A stretch of 64,000 bases of DNA from Pseudonocardia thermophila (GTDB lineage Bacteria > Actinomycetota > Actinomycetes > Mycobacteriales > Pseudonocardiaceae). The position numbers and the translations under genes were made by a program. The first letter of the stretch is position 1. Each line of letters starts with the position of its first letter. Below the pieces are notes generated by a model. It saw only the letters and a program-made list of their open reading frames with translations. It made no database searches and was not told the origin of the DNA. The stretch covers positions 62,001 through 126,000 of the forward strand of contig NZ_FRAP01000001.1 of the NCBI RefSeq assembly GCF_900142365.1, given 5' to 3'. Below are positions 9,919-18,464 of this stretch, piece after piece.

Positions 9919-11127
9919 GTGAGCCACGACGTCGAGGTCCTGTCGCGCGCGGACACCCGCGCGGCGATCCGCGTCTTCGGCCGCGCCATCGGCCTCCCGG
10001 CCGCGGACGAGGCCCGGATCAGCGGAGCTGAGGCCGCGTGGGAGCCGGGGAGGTCGCTCGGCATCCGCGCCGCCGGGGAACTGGTCGCCACCGCGTGGTC
10101 GTTCGGCTGCCGCGCCGCAGTGCCCGGTGGGGTCGTACAGGCATCGGGGGTGTCGCGGGTCGGGGTCCGCGCCGACCACACCCGCCGCGGCATGCTCACC
10201 GCGCTGATGCACGCACAGCTGACCGATCTGGTCGGCCGCGGTGACGTCCTCGCCTCGCTGCGCGCGAGCGAGGCGGTGCTGTACGGCCGGTTCGGCTACG
10301 GTCTCGCTACCCGTTTCCGCACGGTCGAGGTGCGGCGGCGGGGTGGACGCGGGCTGCGGGTCGATGCGCCGACGAGCGGCCCGGTGCGATTCGTCGAACC
10401 CGAGGGGGCGATCGAGCTGCTGGCGCCGCTGCACGAGCAGATCGCGCTGCGCCGCCCCGGTGGGCTCACGCGGTTCCTGGACTGGTGGGACCGCACCCTC
10501 GTCGCACCGGCGCGGTCCGGCCGGCACCTGCTCGTGCTCGTGCACCGCGGCCCGCACGGCGACGACGGGTTCGGCGTGGCCTCGTTCGGCGAGGGCTCGG
10601 ACTTCACCGCCCGCCCGCTCGTGGTGTCCGATCTCCACGCGACCGACGCGGCAGCGCTCTGCGACCTGTGGCGGTTCCTGCTCGACGTCGACCTGGCCGG
10701 CACCGTGCGTGCAGCGCAGCGGCCGCTCGACGAGCCGCTGGATCTGCTGCTGAACGATCCTCGCGACGTCACCGTCTCCTCCGTGGACGACGAGACGTGG
10801 CTGCGGATCCTCGACGTGCCGGCTGCGCTGGCCGCCCGCTCGTGGGAGCCGGCCGAGCCGGTCACGATCGCCGTGCACGACGGATTGCTGCCGGCCAACG
10901 ACGGCACGTACCGCATCGCGGACGGCGCAGCCGAGCGGATCGGCCCGGTATCGGAGACGGCCGACCTGTCGTGCACGGTCGCCGGCCTGGCGATGGCCTA
11001 CCTCGGCGACCGACGCCCCTCCGAGCTGCTCGCCACCGGGTGGTGGCAGGGCGATCCCGCGGCCGGCCGGCGCGCCGATCGCGCGTTCGCCACCTCCGTC
11101 ATGCCCTGGTGCGGCACGTTCTTCTGA
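9919..11127 (+). CDS. Eis-family GNAT N-acetyltransferase
   Basis: A 402-residue protein of the Eis family, which has two GNAT folds followed by a sterol-carrier-like domain and acetylates amines, including aminoglycosides in M. tuberculosis. The acetyl-CoA loop is seen in VRADHTRRGML (about residues 82-92), with VLYGRFGYG further on. The protein ends in CGTFF: in Eis the C-terminal carboxylate of the terminal Phe is a catalytic base, so the exact C-terminus matters and is conserved here. The true substrate is not predictable. It starts at GTG 9919, 28 bp after the DUF4333 gene, and its stop lies only 6 bp from that of the convergent exonuclease. Confidence 0.88.
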   Translation: MSHDVEVLSRADTRAAIRVFGRAIGLPAADEARISGAEAAWEPGRSLGIRAAGELVATAWSFGCRAAVPGGVVQASGVSRVGVRADHTRRGMLTALMHAQLTDLVGRGDVLASLRASEAVLYGRFGYGLATRFRTVEVRRRGGRGLRVDAPTSGPVRFVEPEGAIELLAPLHEQIALRRPGGLTRFLDWWDRTLVAPARSGRHLLVLVHRGPHGDDGFGVASFGEGSDFTARPLVVSDLHATDAAALCDLWRFLLDVDLAGTVRAAQRPLDEPLDLLLNDPRDVTVSSVDDETWLRILDVPAALAARSWEPAEPVTIAVHDGLLPANDGTYRIADGAAERIGPVSETADLSCTVAGLAMAYLGDRRPSELLATGWWQGDPAAGRRADRAFATSVMPWCGTFF

Positions 11128-11133
11128 CGCGGG

Positions 11134-12102
11134 CTACCGCGATCTGGCGGCGTTCTGCAGTGCCTGCAGCAGCCGCTCCACCGAGCCGCCGATGCCCCAG
11201 CGCTCGACCAGCTCCAGCAGCTTCGCACCGTCGGCGGGCTCGACGGGCAGGGTGTCATCGCGGTCGAGGACGACGTCGGCGTCCCGCGCCACCCGCACCA
11301 CCGGCTCGACGACGGCGAGGTAGTCCGCGGCCTTTGCGAGCTTGGTGCGCACGTTCGGGGACATGCGGGTGTCGCTCGGATCGGACACAGCGGCGAGCAG
11401 CTTCGCCCACGTGTCGTAGCGCCCGACGATGGTGGCCGCGGTCTTCGCGCCGATCCCGGGCACGCCGGGCAGCCCGTCGGACGGGTCTCCGCGCAGCATC
11501 GCCATCTCCGCGTACGCCTCGCCCGCCCGAGCCCGCGGCACGCCGTACTTCTCCGCGACTTCCGCCGGCCCGAGCAGCTCGGCCTTCGCCAGGCCGCGCC
11601 CGACGTAGAGCAACCGCACGCCGGGGTCGTCGTCGGTGACGATCTGCATGAGGTCCCGGTCGCCGCTCACCGCGAGCACCGGGTGGGTGCGCTCGCGCGC
11701 CGCGAGCGTGCCGATCACGTCGTCGGCCTCGTAGCCCTCCGCGCCGGCGGTCGCGATGCCGGCGGCGGCCAGCACCTGCAGCAGCACCGGAACCTGCGGC
11801 GCCAGCGCGTCGGGCACCTCCTCGGGCACCCCGGGCGGTGCGGTCTCCGGCTCGCCGGGCACCCGGTGGGCCTTGTAGGTGGGCAGCGCGTTCACCCGGA
11901 ACGCCGGCCGCCAGTCCAGGTCGAGGCAGGCGACGAGGCGGGCCGGGCGGTGGTCGTTGATCAGCCGGGCGACCATGTCGGTGAAGCCGCGCACGGCGTT
12001 GACCGGGGTGCCGTCCGGTGCGGTGATCGACTCCGGGACGCCGTAGAACGCACGGAAGTACATGCTGGCGGCGTCGAGCAGCATCAGTGGGGCCGGGGTC
12101 AC
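11134..12102 (-). CDS. Stand-alone 5'-3' exonuclease (FEN/PolA N-domain family)
   Basis: A 322-residue protein equivalent to the 5' nuclease domain of DNA polymerase I without the polymerase. Metal-binding acidic clusters are visible in [24 protein letters not shown] and [10 protein letters not shown], and the helix-3-turn-helix DNA-binding motif in [18 protein letters not shown]. It would remove flaps or RNA primers during replication and repair. GTG 12102 ([10 protein letters not shown]) is chosen over an upstream in-frame ATG at 12186, which would run through the divergent peptidase gene. TAATCC upstream is a possible -10. Confidence 0.9.
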   Translation of the reverse strand: MTPAPLMLLDAASMYFRAFYGVPESITAPDGTPVNAVRGFTDMVARLINDHRPARLVACLDLDWRPAFRVNALPTYKAHRVPGEPETAPPGVPEEVPDALAPQVPVLLQVLAAAGIATAGAEGYEADDVIGTLAARERTHPVLAVSGDRDLMQIVTDDDPGVRLLYVGRGLAKAELLGPAEVAEKYGVPRARAGEAYAEMAMLRGDPSDGLPGVPGIGAKTAATIVGRYDTWAKLLAAVSDPSDTRMSPNVRTKLAKAADYLAVVEPVVRVARDADVVLDRDDTLPVEPADGAKLLELVERWGIGGSVERLLQALQNAARSR

Positions 12103-12120
12103 ACGGGCAGCTTGCCGGAT

Positions 12121-12126
12121 TACCCT
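12121..12126 (+). promoter_or_regulatory. -10 element for the M24 peptidase
   Basis: TACCCT ends exactly 7 nt before ATG 12134 in the 31-bp divergent gap, fixing the start and implying a leaderless message. Confidence 0.5.
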
Positions 12127-12133
12127 CGGCCGC

Positions 12134-13273
12134 ATGTCACCGGCCGTCCCCTCCGCTCCTGCCGCGGGGCTGCTCGCCGACCGCATCCGCCGGGCCGGCG
12201 AGGTCGCCGCGGATCAGGGTGTCGACCTGCTCGCGGTCACCCCGGGCACCGACCTGCGGTACCTCATCGACTGCTCCGCCGACACGCACGAGCGGCTGCT
12301 GTGCCTGCTCATCCCGGCGTCCGGGCACCGGGCCCCGCCGGCGCTGGTGGTGCCGCGCCTGGAGGCGGCGCGACTGAACACGCCCCTGCTCGAGGAGCTC
12401 GGCGTCGAGGTGGTCACGTGGTCCGACGGCGAGGACCCACACCTGCTGGTCAGCGACCTGGCCGGCGGACCGCAGGTGCTCGGCGTGTCCGACGCGATGA
12501 CCGCCGACCACGTCCTCGGCCTGCGCGACGCGCTGCCGGACGCCCGGCTGACCCTGGCCGGCCCGGTGCTGCGTGAGCTGCGCATGCGCAAGGACACCGA
12601 CGAGGTCGCGCAGCTGCGCGCGGCCGGGGCGGCCATCGACCGCGTGCACGCCCGGATCGGCGAGTTCCTCGAACCGGGCCGCACCGAGAACCAGATCGCT
12701 GCCGACATCGCGGCCGCGATCGTCGAGGAGGGGCACGCGGAGGCGGCGTTCGTCATCGTCGGCTCCGGGCCGAACGGGGCGAGCCCGCACCACGAGGCGG
12801 GGGAGCGCGTCGTCGAGACCGGCGACGTCGTCGTGATCGACATCGGCGGGCCGCTGCCCAGCGGCTACAACTCCGACTGCACCCGCACCTACGCGGTGGG
12901 CCGGGCGCCGTCGGGACGGGTCGCCGAGGCGTACGCCGTGCTGCAGGAGGCTCAGGAGCGGGCCGTCGCGGCGGTGCGCCCGGGTGTCACCGCCGAGGAG
13001 ATCGACGCGGTCGCCCGCGGCGTGCTGACCGAGGCCGGGTTGGGGGAGAAGTTCCTGCACCGCACCGGCCACGGCATCGGCCTCGACGTCCATGAGCAGC
13101 CGAACATCGTGGCCGGCAACGGCATCGCGCTCGAACCGGGCATGGCGTTCAGCATCGAGCCCGGGGTCTACTTCGAGGGCGACTGGGGCGCCCGCATCGA
13201 GGACATCGTCGTCGTGACCGCCGACGGCGCCGAGCGCCTCAACAACCGCCCCCGCGACCTCGTCGTGCTCTGA
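12134..13273 (+). CDS. pepE: M24-family Xaa-Pro aminopeptidase / dipeptidase (PepE-like)
   Basis: A 379-residue pita-bread metallopeptidase. The N-terminal creatinase-like domain occupies about residues 1-130 and the catalytic domain the rest. The five dinuclear-metal ligands are visible: Asp in [18 protein letters not shown] and the following CTRTYAVG, His in [14 protein letters not shown], Glu in FSIEPGVYF, and Glu in [10 protein letters not shown]. It cleaves dipeptides or N-terminal residues before proline in the cytoplasm. The size and place next to the exonuclease match M. tuberculosis PepE (Rv2089c). It ends at the first large repeat array. Confidence 0.93.
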   Translation: MSPAVPSAPAAGLLADRIRRAGEVAADQGVDLLAVTPGTDLRYLIDCSADTHERLLCLLIPASGHRAPPALVVPRLEAARLNTPLLEELGVEVVTWSDGEDPHLLVSDLAGGPQVLGVSDAMTADHVLGLRDALPDARLTLAGPVLRELRMRKDTDEVAQLRAAGAAIDRVHARIGEFLEPGRTENQIAADIAAAIVEEGHAEAAFVIVGSGPNGASPHHEAGERVVETGDVVVIDIGGPLPSGYNSDCTRTYAVGRAPSGRVAEAYAVLQEAQERAVAAVRPGVTAEEIDAVARGVLTEAGLGEKFLHRTGHGIGLDVHEQPNIVAGNGIALEPGMAFSIEPGVYFEGDWGARIEDIVVVTADGAERLNNRPRDLVVL

Positions 13274-13276
13274 GCA

Positions 13277-13515
13277 GCGAGTTGCCCCGCACGGGTGCGC
13301 GAGTTGCCCCGCTGAGGTGCGCGAGTTGCCCCGCACGAGTGCGCGAGTTCTCCGTTGAGGACCCAGCCGGTGAACTCACCGTGCTGAACGGGGCAACGCG
13401 CCGACCTGCTGCGGGCAACTCGCCCGACCCGGAGGGACAACTCGCCGACCTCGTGGGGGCAACTCGCCGACCTCGTGGGGGCAACTCGCGCACCCGTGCG
13501 GGGCGGCTCGCCGGC
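13277..13515. repeat. 22-bp-period inverted repeat array A (convergent intergenic)
   Basis: Four forward units with core GCGAGTTGCCCC start at 13277, 13299, 13321 and 13343, exactly 22 bp apart; the fourth is degenerate. After about 35 bp come six reverse units (core GGGGCAACTCGC), whose CAAC tetramers (CGGC in the last unit) fall at 13394, 13416, 13438, 13460, 13482 and 13504, again 22 bp apart. The array fills the gap between the stop codons of the M24 peptidase and the convergent SGNH hydrolase. The transcript from either side could fold into a very long hairpin, so a bidirectional terminator is one possibility. Array B at 44.6 kb has the same design. Confidence 0.9.
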
Positions 13516-13522
13516 GGTCCGG

Positions 13523-14581
13523 TCAGGCCGCGGCCGGCCGCTCGGTGCCCGCCGTGACCAGCCGGGTCACGCCGTCGGCCCCGGTGACGCACTCCGCGGC
13601 GGCGACGCCCGCCCGCACGATCTCGCCCACGCACGCACCGATGCGTTCGTGCGCGGCCGCGGTGGGGTGGAACGACTCCTGCGCGAGGTGCCAGCCGAAC
13701 GCGTCCAGCCCGCCGTGGACGAAGGCGTGCGGGTCGACGGTGATGCGCCGGTGCCACTCCGCCGCGGGGTCGGTGCTGGTGCACGCCTCGTGGCCGTCGG
13801 TGGCGAGATCGAGGCCGAGGAACTGGGCGCCGACCCGCTGCGCCACGCCCCGCACGGCGTCGCTGAAAGCGGGGAAGAGCACGTCGTGGCCCCACTCGGC
13901 GTCGGGCCGGCTGAACGGGCACCCGATCGCGATCGGCACCGAGATCATCTTCCCGGTCACCGGCGGCGCGTACGAGGTGAGCACCAGCGCGTAGTCGGTC
14001 GTGCCGTATCCGGCCCGGCGCATCGCCTCGCGCACGTCGCGGGCGGCCCGCTCGATCCCGGCCGCCGCCGCGGCGGTGCGCTCGCCGAGGTACGGGCCGA
14101 TCGTGGTCCGGCACGCCGGCTGGACGGGGTCGATGAACGTCCGCACGCAGTCCTTGCCGATCTGGGTCAGCGAGCCCTCGTCGTTGGCGCCGACCTGCAG
14201 GACGACGGTGTGCACCCGGTACTGCCGGGCGATCTCGGCCAGCCGCCGCGCCTGGGACGGCTCGGTGTAGTGCCCGGGCGCGGGGAAGGCGACGTCGCCG
14301 GTGTCGGCACCGGAGCAGGCCAGGTTGATCGACGTACCGGGCAGGCCGGTGCGGTGGGCGTAGGCGTGCGGGGAGCGGTGGCACCAGTTGCCGTCCTCGC
14401 CTCGGGTGCCGGGCTCGTAGTCGCCCGCGCCGTCGCCCGCGGCCGCGCTGTCGCCCAGCACCACGACGGCCGGTGGCCGGGCGGCCGGAGCCGCGGACGC
14501 GCCGGGGTCGGCGACCGCTGCCGGGACGAGCAGCACCGTCGTGAGCAGACCGATCACCGCAGCTCGTCCCCGCCACCGCAT
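13523..14581 (-). CDS. Secreted SGNH/GDSL hydrolase
   Basis: A 352-residue protein with an N-terminal signal peptide: basic start (RWRGR), hydrophobic core (AAVIGLLTTVLLVPAAVA) and a likely cut after the ASA region. Block I serine is in VVLGDSAAAGDG, the block II-III Gly/Asn in QVGANDEG, and the block V catalytic Asp/His region in ESFHPTAAAH. Several paired cysteines fit a disulfide-bonded exoenzyme, like the actinobacterial SGNH lipases and esterases. The substrate is probably an ester or lipid. ATG 14581 is supported by TACGGT on the minus strand (complement of 14589-14594) ending 7 nt before it. Confidence 0.85.
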   Translation of the reverse strand: MRWRGRAAVIGLLTTVLLVPAAVADPGASAAPAARPPAVVVLGDSAAAGDGAGDYEPGTRGEDGNWCHRSPHAYAHRTGLPGTSINLACSGADTGDVAFPAPGHYTEPSQARRLAEIARQYRVHTVVLQVGANDEGSLTQIGKDCVRTFIDPVQPACRTTIGPYLGERTAAAAAGIERAARDVREAMRRAGYGTTDYALVLTSYAPPVTGKMISVPIAIGCPFSRPDAEWGHDVLFPAFSDAVRGVAQRVGAQFLGLDLATDGHEACTSTDPAAEWHRRITVDPHAFVHGGLDAFGWHLAQESFHPTAAAHERIGACVGEIVRAGVAAAECVTGADGVTRLVTAGTERPAAA

Positions 14582-14705
14582 GCGCGTGACCGTAGGCAGC
14601 GCTGGACGTGCGTCACCAGGAGTCCGGGCGAGTTCGACCGGCTGCGGCCGATCGTCACCCGATCGTCGGCCACTCGTGATCACGCACCGCAGGTCCGGGG
14701 TGCTC

Positions 14706-14725
14706 TCAGGGGCACATCAGGGGCA
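14706..14725. promoter_or_regulatory. Direct repeat TCAGGGGCA x2, one helical turn apart
   Basis: TCAGGGGCA occurs at 14706-14714 and again at 14717-14725, an 11-bp period. It lies about 100 bp before pspC and 125 bp before the divergent SGNH gene. Tandem same-face repeats of this kind are typical of response-regulator binding sites. Which gene it would serve is unknown. Confidence 0.45.
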
Positions 14726-14826
14726 TCCCCCACCCCGCAGCGGCCACCGCGGAGGCAGAGTGGACGGTGAGCAGTGGATGTGAGCACCGAGATCGAGTGC
14801 TCTGATCGACGACCGAAGGAGCCGGC

Positions 14827-15024
14827 ATGTCCGCACCCGTCCGTTCGTTGAGCCGCCCCAGGGAGGGCACCGTCATCGCGGGCGTCTGCGCAGGTCTCGC
14901 GGACTACTTCGGATTGAGCCGCGGCCTGGTCCGCGTGCTGTTCCTGCTGTCCTGCCTCCTGCCGGGCCCGCAGTTCGTGCTCTACCTGATCCTCTGGGTG
15001 CTCATGCCCAAACGCGCGGTGTGA
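14827..15024 (+). CDS. PspC-domain membrane protein
   Basis: A 65-residue protein consisting of one PspC domain: a short basic N-terminus, the motif GTVIAGVCAGLADYFG, and two hydrophobic stretches ending in LYLILWVLMPKRAV. PspC domains sense or respond to membrane stress. There is no PspA or sensor kinase beside it here. ATG 14827 is preceded by GAAGGAG at a good distance. The long divergent gap upstream carries the TCAGGGGCA direct repeat. Confidence 0.85.
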   Translation: MSAPVRSLSRPREGTVIAGVCAGLADYFGLSRGLVRVLFLLSCLLPGPQFVLYLILWVLMPKRAV

Positions 15025-15058
15025 GCCAGTCGGCACGGGCCGGGGGACCGGCCTGTGC

Positions 15059-15064
15059 CATACT
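15059..15064 (+). promoter_or_regulatory. -10 element of the cysteine-rich leader ORF
   Basis: CATACT ends 7 nt before GTG 15072. No Shine-Dalgarno lies between them, so the short ORF would be translated from the 5' end of the message. Confidence 0.5.
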
Positions 15065-15071
15065 GGCCCGC

Positions 15072-15146
15072 GTGACCGGTCGGGACGGCTTCGTGGGTGC
15101 CATGGCCCACTGCTGTCCGGCGTGTTGTCGCTGCTGCCGCAGCTGA
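15072..15146 (+). CDS. Leaderless poly-cysteine leader peptide (24 aa)
   Basis: A 24-codon ORF starting at GTG 15072 and ending with TGA 15144-15146. Codons 14-22 read CCPACCRCC, i.e. six Cys codons (four TGC, three TGT pairs mixed) in nine positions; the first half is ordinary sequence (TGRDGFVGA). Mycobacteria have leaderless poly-cysteine short ORFs that act as cysteine-responsive attenuators of downstream sulfur genes. This ORF has the same form and lies 60 bp ahead of a PIG-L deacetylase, a family that includes the mycothiol enzymes MshB and Mca. A stem-loop follows its stop. That it regulates the deacetylase is inference. Confidence 0.6.
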   Translation: MTGRDGFVGAMAHCCPACCRCCRS

Positions 15147-15164
15147 CCCGCCCTCGACCGCTCC

Positions 15165-15186
15165 GCCACCGCTTCGCGCCGGTGGC
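15165..15186 (+). promoter_or_regulatory. Stem-loop between leader ORF and PIG-L gene
   Basis: GCCACCG (15165-15171) pairs with CGGTGGC (15180-15186) around an 8-nt loop. It lies 18 nt after the leader stop and 20 nt before ATG 15207, where ribosome stalling on the Cys codons could influence folding. The gene downstream has no clear Shine-Dalgarno. Confidence 0.4.
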
Positions 15187-15206
15187 CCGTACGTCTGCGA
15201 CTCTCC

Positions 15207-16052
15207 ATGGCATCCTCTTCCACCCTCGCCGGCCACACCGTCGTCGCCCTGCACGCCCACCCCGACGACGAGGCGATCTTCACCGGCATCACGCTGCGGC
15301 GGCTGGCCGCGGCCGGGGCCCGCACCGTGCTGGTGGTCGCCACCTCCGGTGACCTCGGTGAGTCCCGCGTCCCGCTGCGCCCGGGGGAGACCGTCCCGCA
15401 GCGGCGCACCGCCGAGCTGGAGCGCGCGGCCGAGCTGCTCGGTGTTGACCGGCTGGTGCTGCTGGGCCACCGCGACTCGGGCCTGCCTGGTTGGGAGAGC
15501 ACCAGGCACGCCCGCGCGCTGGCCGCCGCGCCGGTGCTGCCGCTGGCTCGCGCGCTCGCCGAGCTGGCCGATGCCGAGGGCGCGACCGCCCTCATCCACG
15601 ACGACGAGGACGGCATCTACGGCCACCCCGACCACGCCGCCACCCACCGCATCGGCGCCGCGGCCGCGGACCTGGCCGGGCTGCCCGCCTACCGCACCAC
15701 CGTCGACCGGGATGCGCTCGACTCCCGCACCCCAGCGGGTCACCTGGTGCACGGCGCCGCGGGCGCGGCGGGGGTGCGCTACGGGCGCCGCGCCGAGGAG
15801 ATCTCGCTCTCGGTCACCGGGACCGCCGAGGACCTCGCCGTGAAGCGGGCCGCGATCCTCGCCCACGAGAGCCAGGTCGCCGAGTCCGACCTGCCGGAGG
15901 ACGGCTTCGCCGCGGCCTACGGCCAGGAGTGGTTCCGCCGTACCGGCGGGGAACCCGGCCCGCTCGAGGTGCTCGCCGCACTCACGGGTCACAGGGCGGA
16001 TCACAGGGCAGATCACGGCGCAGATCACAAGGCCGTGACACCGGCCCCGTAG
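15207..16052 (+). CDS. PIG-L / LmbE family deacetylase (MshB-like)
   Basis: A 281-residue zinc-dependent N-acetylglucosamine-type deacetylase. The metal and catalytic motif AHPDDEAIFTG lies near residue 17 and the second metal motif YGHPDHAATH near 138. MshB and Mca, which deacetylate GlcNAc-inositol and hydrolyse mycothiol conjugates, belong to this family, but sequence alone does not settle the substrate. The last ~25 residues contain a repeated RADH motif (HRADHRADHGADHKA) encoded by 12-bp direct repeats, a His-rich tail that could bind metal. A Cys-codon leader ORF lies upstream; lnt begins 10 bp after the stop. Confidence 0.85.
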   Translation: MASSSTLAGHTVVALHAHPDDEAIFTGITLRRLAAAGARTVLVVATSGDLGESRVPLRPGETVPQRRTAELERAAELLGVDRLVLLGHRDSGLPGWESTRHARALAAAPVLPLARALAELADAEGATALIHDDEDGIYGHPDHAATHRIGAAAADLAGLPAYRTTVDRDALDSRTPAGHLVHGAAGAAGVRYGRRAEEISLSVTGTAEDLAVKRAAILAHESQVAESDLPEDGFAAAYGQEWFRRTGGEPGPLEVLAALTGHRADHRADHGADHKAVTPAP

Positions 16053-16055
16053 GCT
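16050..16055 (+). promoter_or_regulatory. -10 element for lnt overlapping the PIG-L stop
   Basis: TAGGCT contains the TAG stop codon of the PIG-L gene and ends 7 nt before GTG 16063, suggesting that lnt-ppm1 has its own leaderless promoter. Confidence 0.5.
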
Positions 16056-16062
16056 CTGCTGC

Positions 16063-17709
16063 GTGGCCGTCCCGACCGCGCAGCCGCGCGTTCCCGATCC
16101 CGCTGCGAAGCCGCCCGCGGTGCCGGCGCGGGCCCGGTCGGTGGTTACCGCGCTGCTGCGGATCGTCGCCGCGACCGGCGGTGGCGTGCTGCTCTACCTG
16201 GCCTTCCCGCCCCGCCCGACCTGGTTCCTCGCCATCCCGGCGTTCGCTCTGCTGCGGCTGGTGCTCGACGGCCGCCGGCCCCGTGCCGCGTTCGGCTACG
16301 GCTTCCTGTTCTCGATGGGCGTCTTCGTCCCGTTGCTGCACTGGGTGTCGACGCTCGTCCAGACGCTGCCGTGGATCGCGCTCGCCGTGTTCGAGTCGCT
16401 GTTCATGGCCGTCGCCGCCGTCGGGATGGCACTGGTCGCCCGGGTGCGGTTCACGCCGGTCGTGCTCATGGCGTGTGTCTGGATCGCGGGGGAGGCGGTG
16501 CGCAGCCGGGTCCCGTTCGGCGGCATGCCGTGGGGGCGGGTCGGGTTCAGCCAGCCCGACGGACCGCTGGTCCCGCTCGCCGCGATCGGTGGGGAGCCGC
16601 TGCTGTCGTTCATCACGGTGCTGGCCGGACTCGCGCTCGGTGAGCTGGTGCGCCGGGCGCTGGCGGGACAGCGGCAGCCCCGGTCGCTGGGCGGTCCGGC
16701 GCTGCTGACGGCCGCGGCGGTGGCGTCCGGCCCGCTCGCGGGTCTGGTGCCGCCCACCGGGCCCGTGGGTCCCACGGTGACGATCGCCGCGATCCAGGGC
16801 AACGTCCCTCGGCTGGGCCTGGACTTCAACGCCCAGCGCCGCGCCGTGCTCGACAACCACGTCCGGCAGACCGAGGCCCTCGCCGCCGACGTCGCCGCGG
16901 GCAAGGTCCCCGAGCCGGACATCGTGATCTGGCCGGAGAACTCCAGCGACATCGATCCGCTGCTCAACGCCGACGCTGCCGCGCAGATCGACCGTGCGGC
17001 CCGGGCGATCGGGGTGCCGATCCTCGTCGGCGCGGTGCTGCGCAACCCCGATGGCGTGACCACCTCCAACTCCGCGCTGGTCTGGGAGGCCGGCGTCGGG
17101 GTCGTCGAGCGCAACGACAAGCGGCGCATCCAGCCGTTCGGTGAGTACATGCCGTGGCGGGAGTTCTTCCGGCTGTTCTCCCCGTACGTGGACCGCGCGG
17201 GCTACTTCGTGCCCGGCACCGGGACCGGGCGGGTCACGATGGCCGGGATCGCGGTCGGCGTCGCGATCTGCTGGGAGGTTGCGTTCGACGACGCGGTGCA
17301 GGACGAGATCGACGCCGGCGCGCAGGTCTTCGCCGTGCCCAGCAACAACGCCACGTTCGGTTTGTCGGAGATGACCTACCAGCAGCTGGCGATCTCGCAG
17401 GTGCGCTCGGTCGAGCATGACCGCACCTCGATCATCGCGACCACGAGCGGGGTCAGCGCGACGATCGACCCCGACGGCACGGTCACTCAGGCGACCGGTC
17501 AGTTCGAGGCCGGGTACCTGGTGCATGAGACCGTCCTGCGCGACACCACTACGCTGGCGTCCCGGTTGCGCGGCGTTCCCGAGTGGACGCTGGCCGCACT
17601 CGGTGTGCTGGCGGTCGGGGCCGCGCTGTGGACGGGTCGGGCGCGGCGAACCGCACCCGGCGAGGGAGACGCCGGCACTGCCGGGAACGGGAAGACAGGG
17701 GCGGAATGA
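16063..17709 (+). CDS. lnt: Apolipoprotein N-acyltransferase
   Basis: A 548-residue membrane enzyme that adds the third acyl chain to the N-terminal cysteine of lipoproteins. About six N-terminal membrane segments (to residue ~240) lead into a nitrilase-like periplasmic domain (about 245-500) and a final membrane helix. The catalytic triad is visible: Glu in [10 protein letters not shown], Lys in [13 protein letters not shown], and Cys in [10 protein letters not shown]. In M. tuberculosis the same enzyme is fused to Ppm1; here the two are separate but overlap by four bases with ppm1 (ATGA), as in M. smegmatis. Confidence 0.94.
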   Translation: MAVPTAQPRVPDPAAKPPAVPARARSVVTALLRIVAATGGGVLLYLAFPPRPTWFLAIPAFALLRLVLDGRRPRAAFGYGFLFSMGVFVPLLHWVSTLVQTLPWIALAVFESLFMAVAAVGMALVARVRFTPVVLMACVWIAGEAVRSRVPFGGMPWGRVGFSQPDGPLVPLAAIGGEPLLSFITVLAGLALGELVRRALAGQRQPRSLGGPALLTAAAVASGPLAGLVPPTGPVGPTVTIAAIQGNVPRLGLDFNAQRRAVLDNHVRQTEALAADVAAGKVPEPDIVIWPENSSDIDPLLNADAAAQIDRAARAIGVPILVGAVLRNPDGVTTSNSALVWEAGVGVVERNDKRRIQPFGEYMPWREFFRLFSPYVDRAGYFVPGTGTGRVTMAGIAVGVAICWEVAFDDAVQDEIDAGAQVFAVPSNNATFGLSEMTYQQLAISQVRSVEHDRTSIIATTSGVSATIDPDGTVTQATGQFEAGYLVHETVLRDTTTLASRLRGVPEWTLAALGVLAVGAALWTGRARRTAPGEGDAGTAGNGKTGAE

Positions 17710-18464
17710 CAGGGGCTGACGCGCCGGGGCCGGTGCTGGTGGTGATCCCGACCTACAACGAGCGCGACAACATCCGGCCCATCGTCGATCGGCTGCTCAC
17801 GGCCGTGCCGGACGTGAACGTGCTGATCGTCGACGACGGCAGCCCGGACGGCACCGGCGCGATCGCCGACGAGCTGGCGGCGGCCGACCCGCGCGTGCAC
17901 GTGCTGCACCGCACAGCCAAGAACGGCCTGGGTGCCGCCTACCTGGCCGGGTTCGCCCGCGCCCTCGACGGTGACTACGGCGCCATCGTGGAGATGGACG
18001 CCGACGGCTCGCACGCCCCCGAAGACCTGCCGAGGCTGCTCGCCGCCCTGAAGGACGCCGATCTCGTCCTCGGTTCCCGCTACGTGCCGGGCGGGCGGGT
18101 GCGCAACTGGCCCGCCCACCGCTACGCGCTGTCGAAGGGTGCGAACCTGTACGCGCGCGTCGCGCTGGGCGTGCCGATCCGCGACATCACCGCGGGCTTC
18201 CGCGCATTCCGCCGGCAGGTGCTCGAGGAGCTCGACTTGAGTGCGGTGCAGTCGCAGGGCTACTGCTTCCAGATCGACATGGCGTGGCGGGCCGTGCAGG
18301 CCGGGTTCCGGGTGGCCGAGGTCCCGATCACGTTCACCGAGCGGGAGCACGGCACGTCGAAGATGGACCGCGCCGTCATGGTCGAGGCGTTCTGGCGGGT
18401 CGCTGCCTGGGGCGCCGAGCGGCTGCTCAACCGGCGTCGAGCGCGCCGAGGTGTGCGGACATGA
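17706..18464 (+). CDS. ppm1: Polyprenol monophosphomannose synthase
   Basis: A 252-residue GT2 glycosyltransferase that makes polyprenyl-phosphate-mannose from GDP-mannose, the donor for periplasmic mannan, lipomannan and protein O-mannosylation. Motifs: [12 protein letters not shown] at the N-terminus, [12 protein letters not shown], the metal-binding [11 protein letters not shown], and GSRYVPGG. There are no C-terminal membrane helices, as in the soluble actinobacterial domain, which may rely on the neighbouring Lnt for membrane contact. ATG 17706 overlaps the lnt stop. Its product would feed MptB, encoded at 37.3 kb. Confidence 0.93.
   Translation: MTGADAPGPVLVVIPTYNERDNIRPIVDRLLTAVPDVNVLIVDDGSPDGTGAIADELAAADPRVHVLHRTAKNGLGAAYLAGFARALDGDYGAIVEMDADGSHAPEDLPRLLAALKDADLVLGSRYVPGGRVRNWPAHRYALSKGANLYARVALGVPIRDITAGFRAFRRQVLEELDLSAVQSQGYCFQIDMAWRAVQAGFRVAEVPITFTEREHGTSKMDRAVMVEAFWRVAAWGAERLLNRRRARRGVRT

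Noticed and set aside
13277..13515. CRISPR array
   Set aside because: The repeated core is about 12 bp, the period is only 22 bp, units face both ways, and no cas gene is present.
15072..15146. Poly-Cys ORF as a random by-product of GC-rich sequence
   Set aside because: TGC/TGT runs need T at fixed codon positions, contrary to local bias, and the -10 spacing, stop position and downstream gene all fit; kept as a candidate but not as proven.
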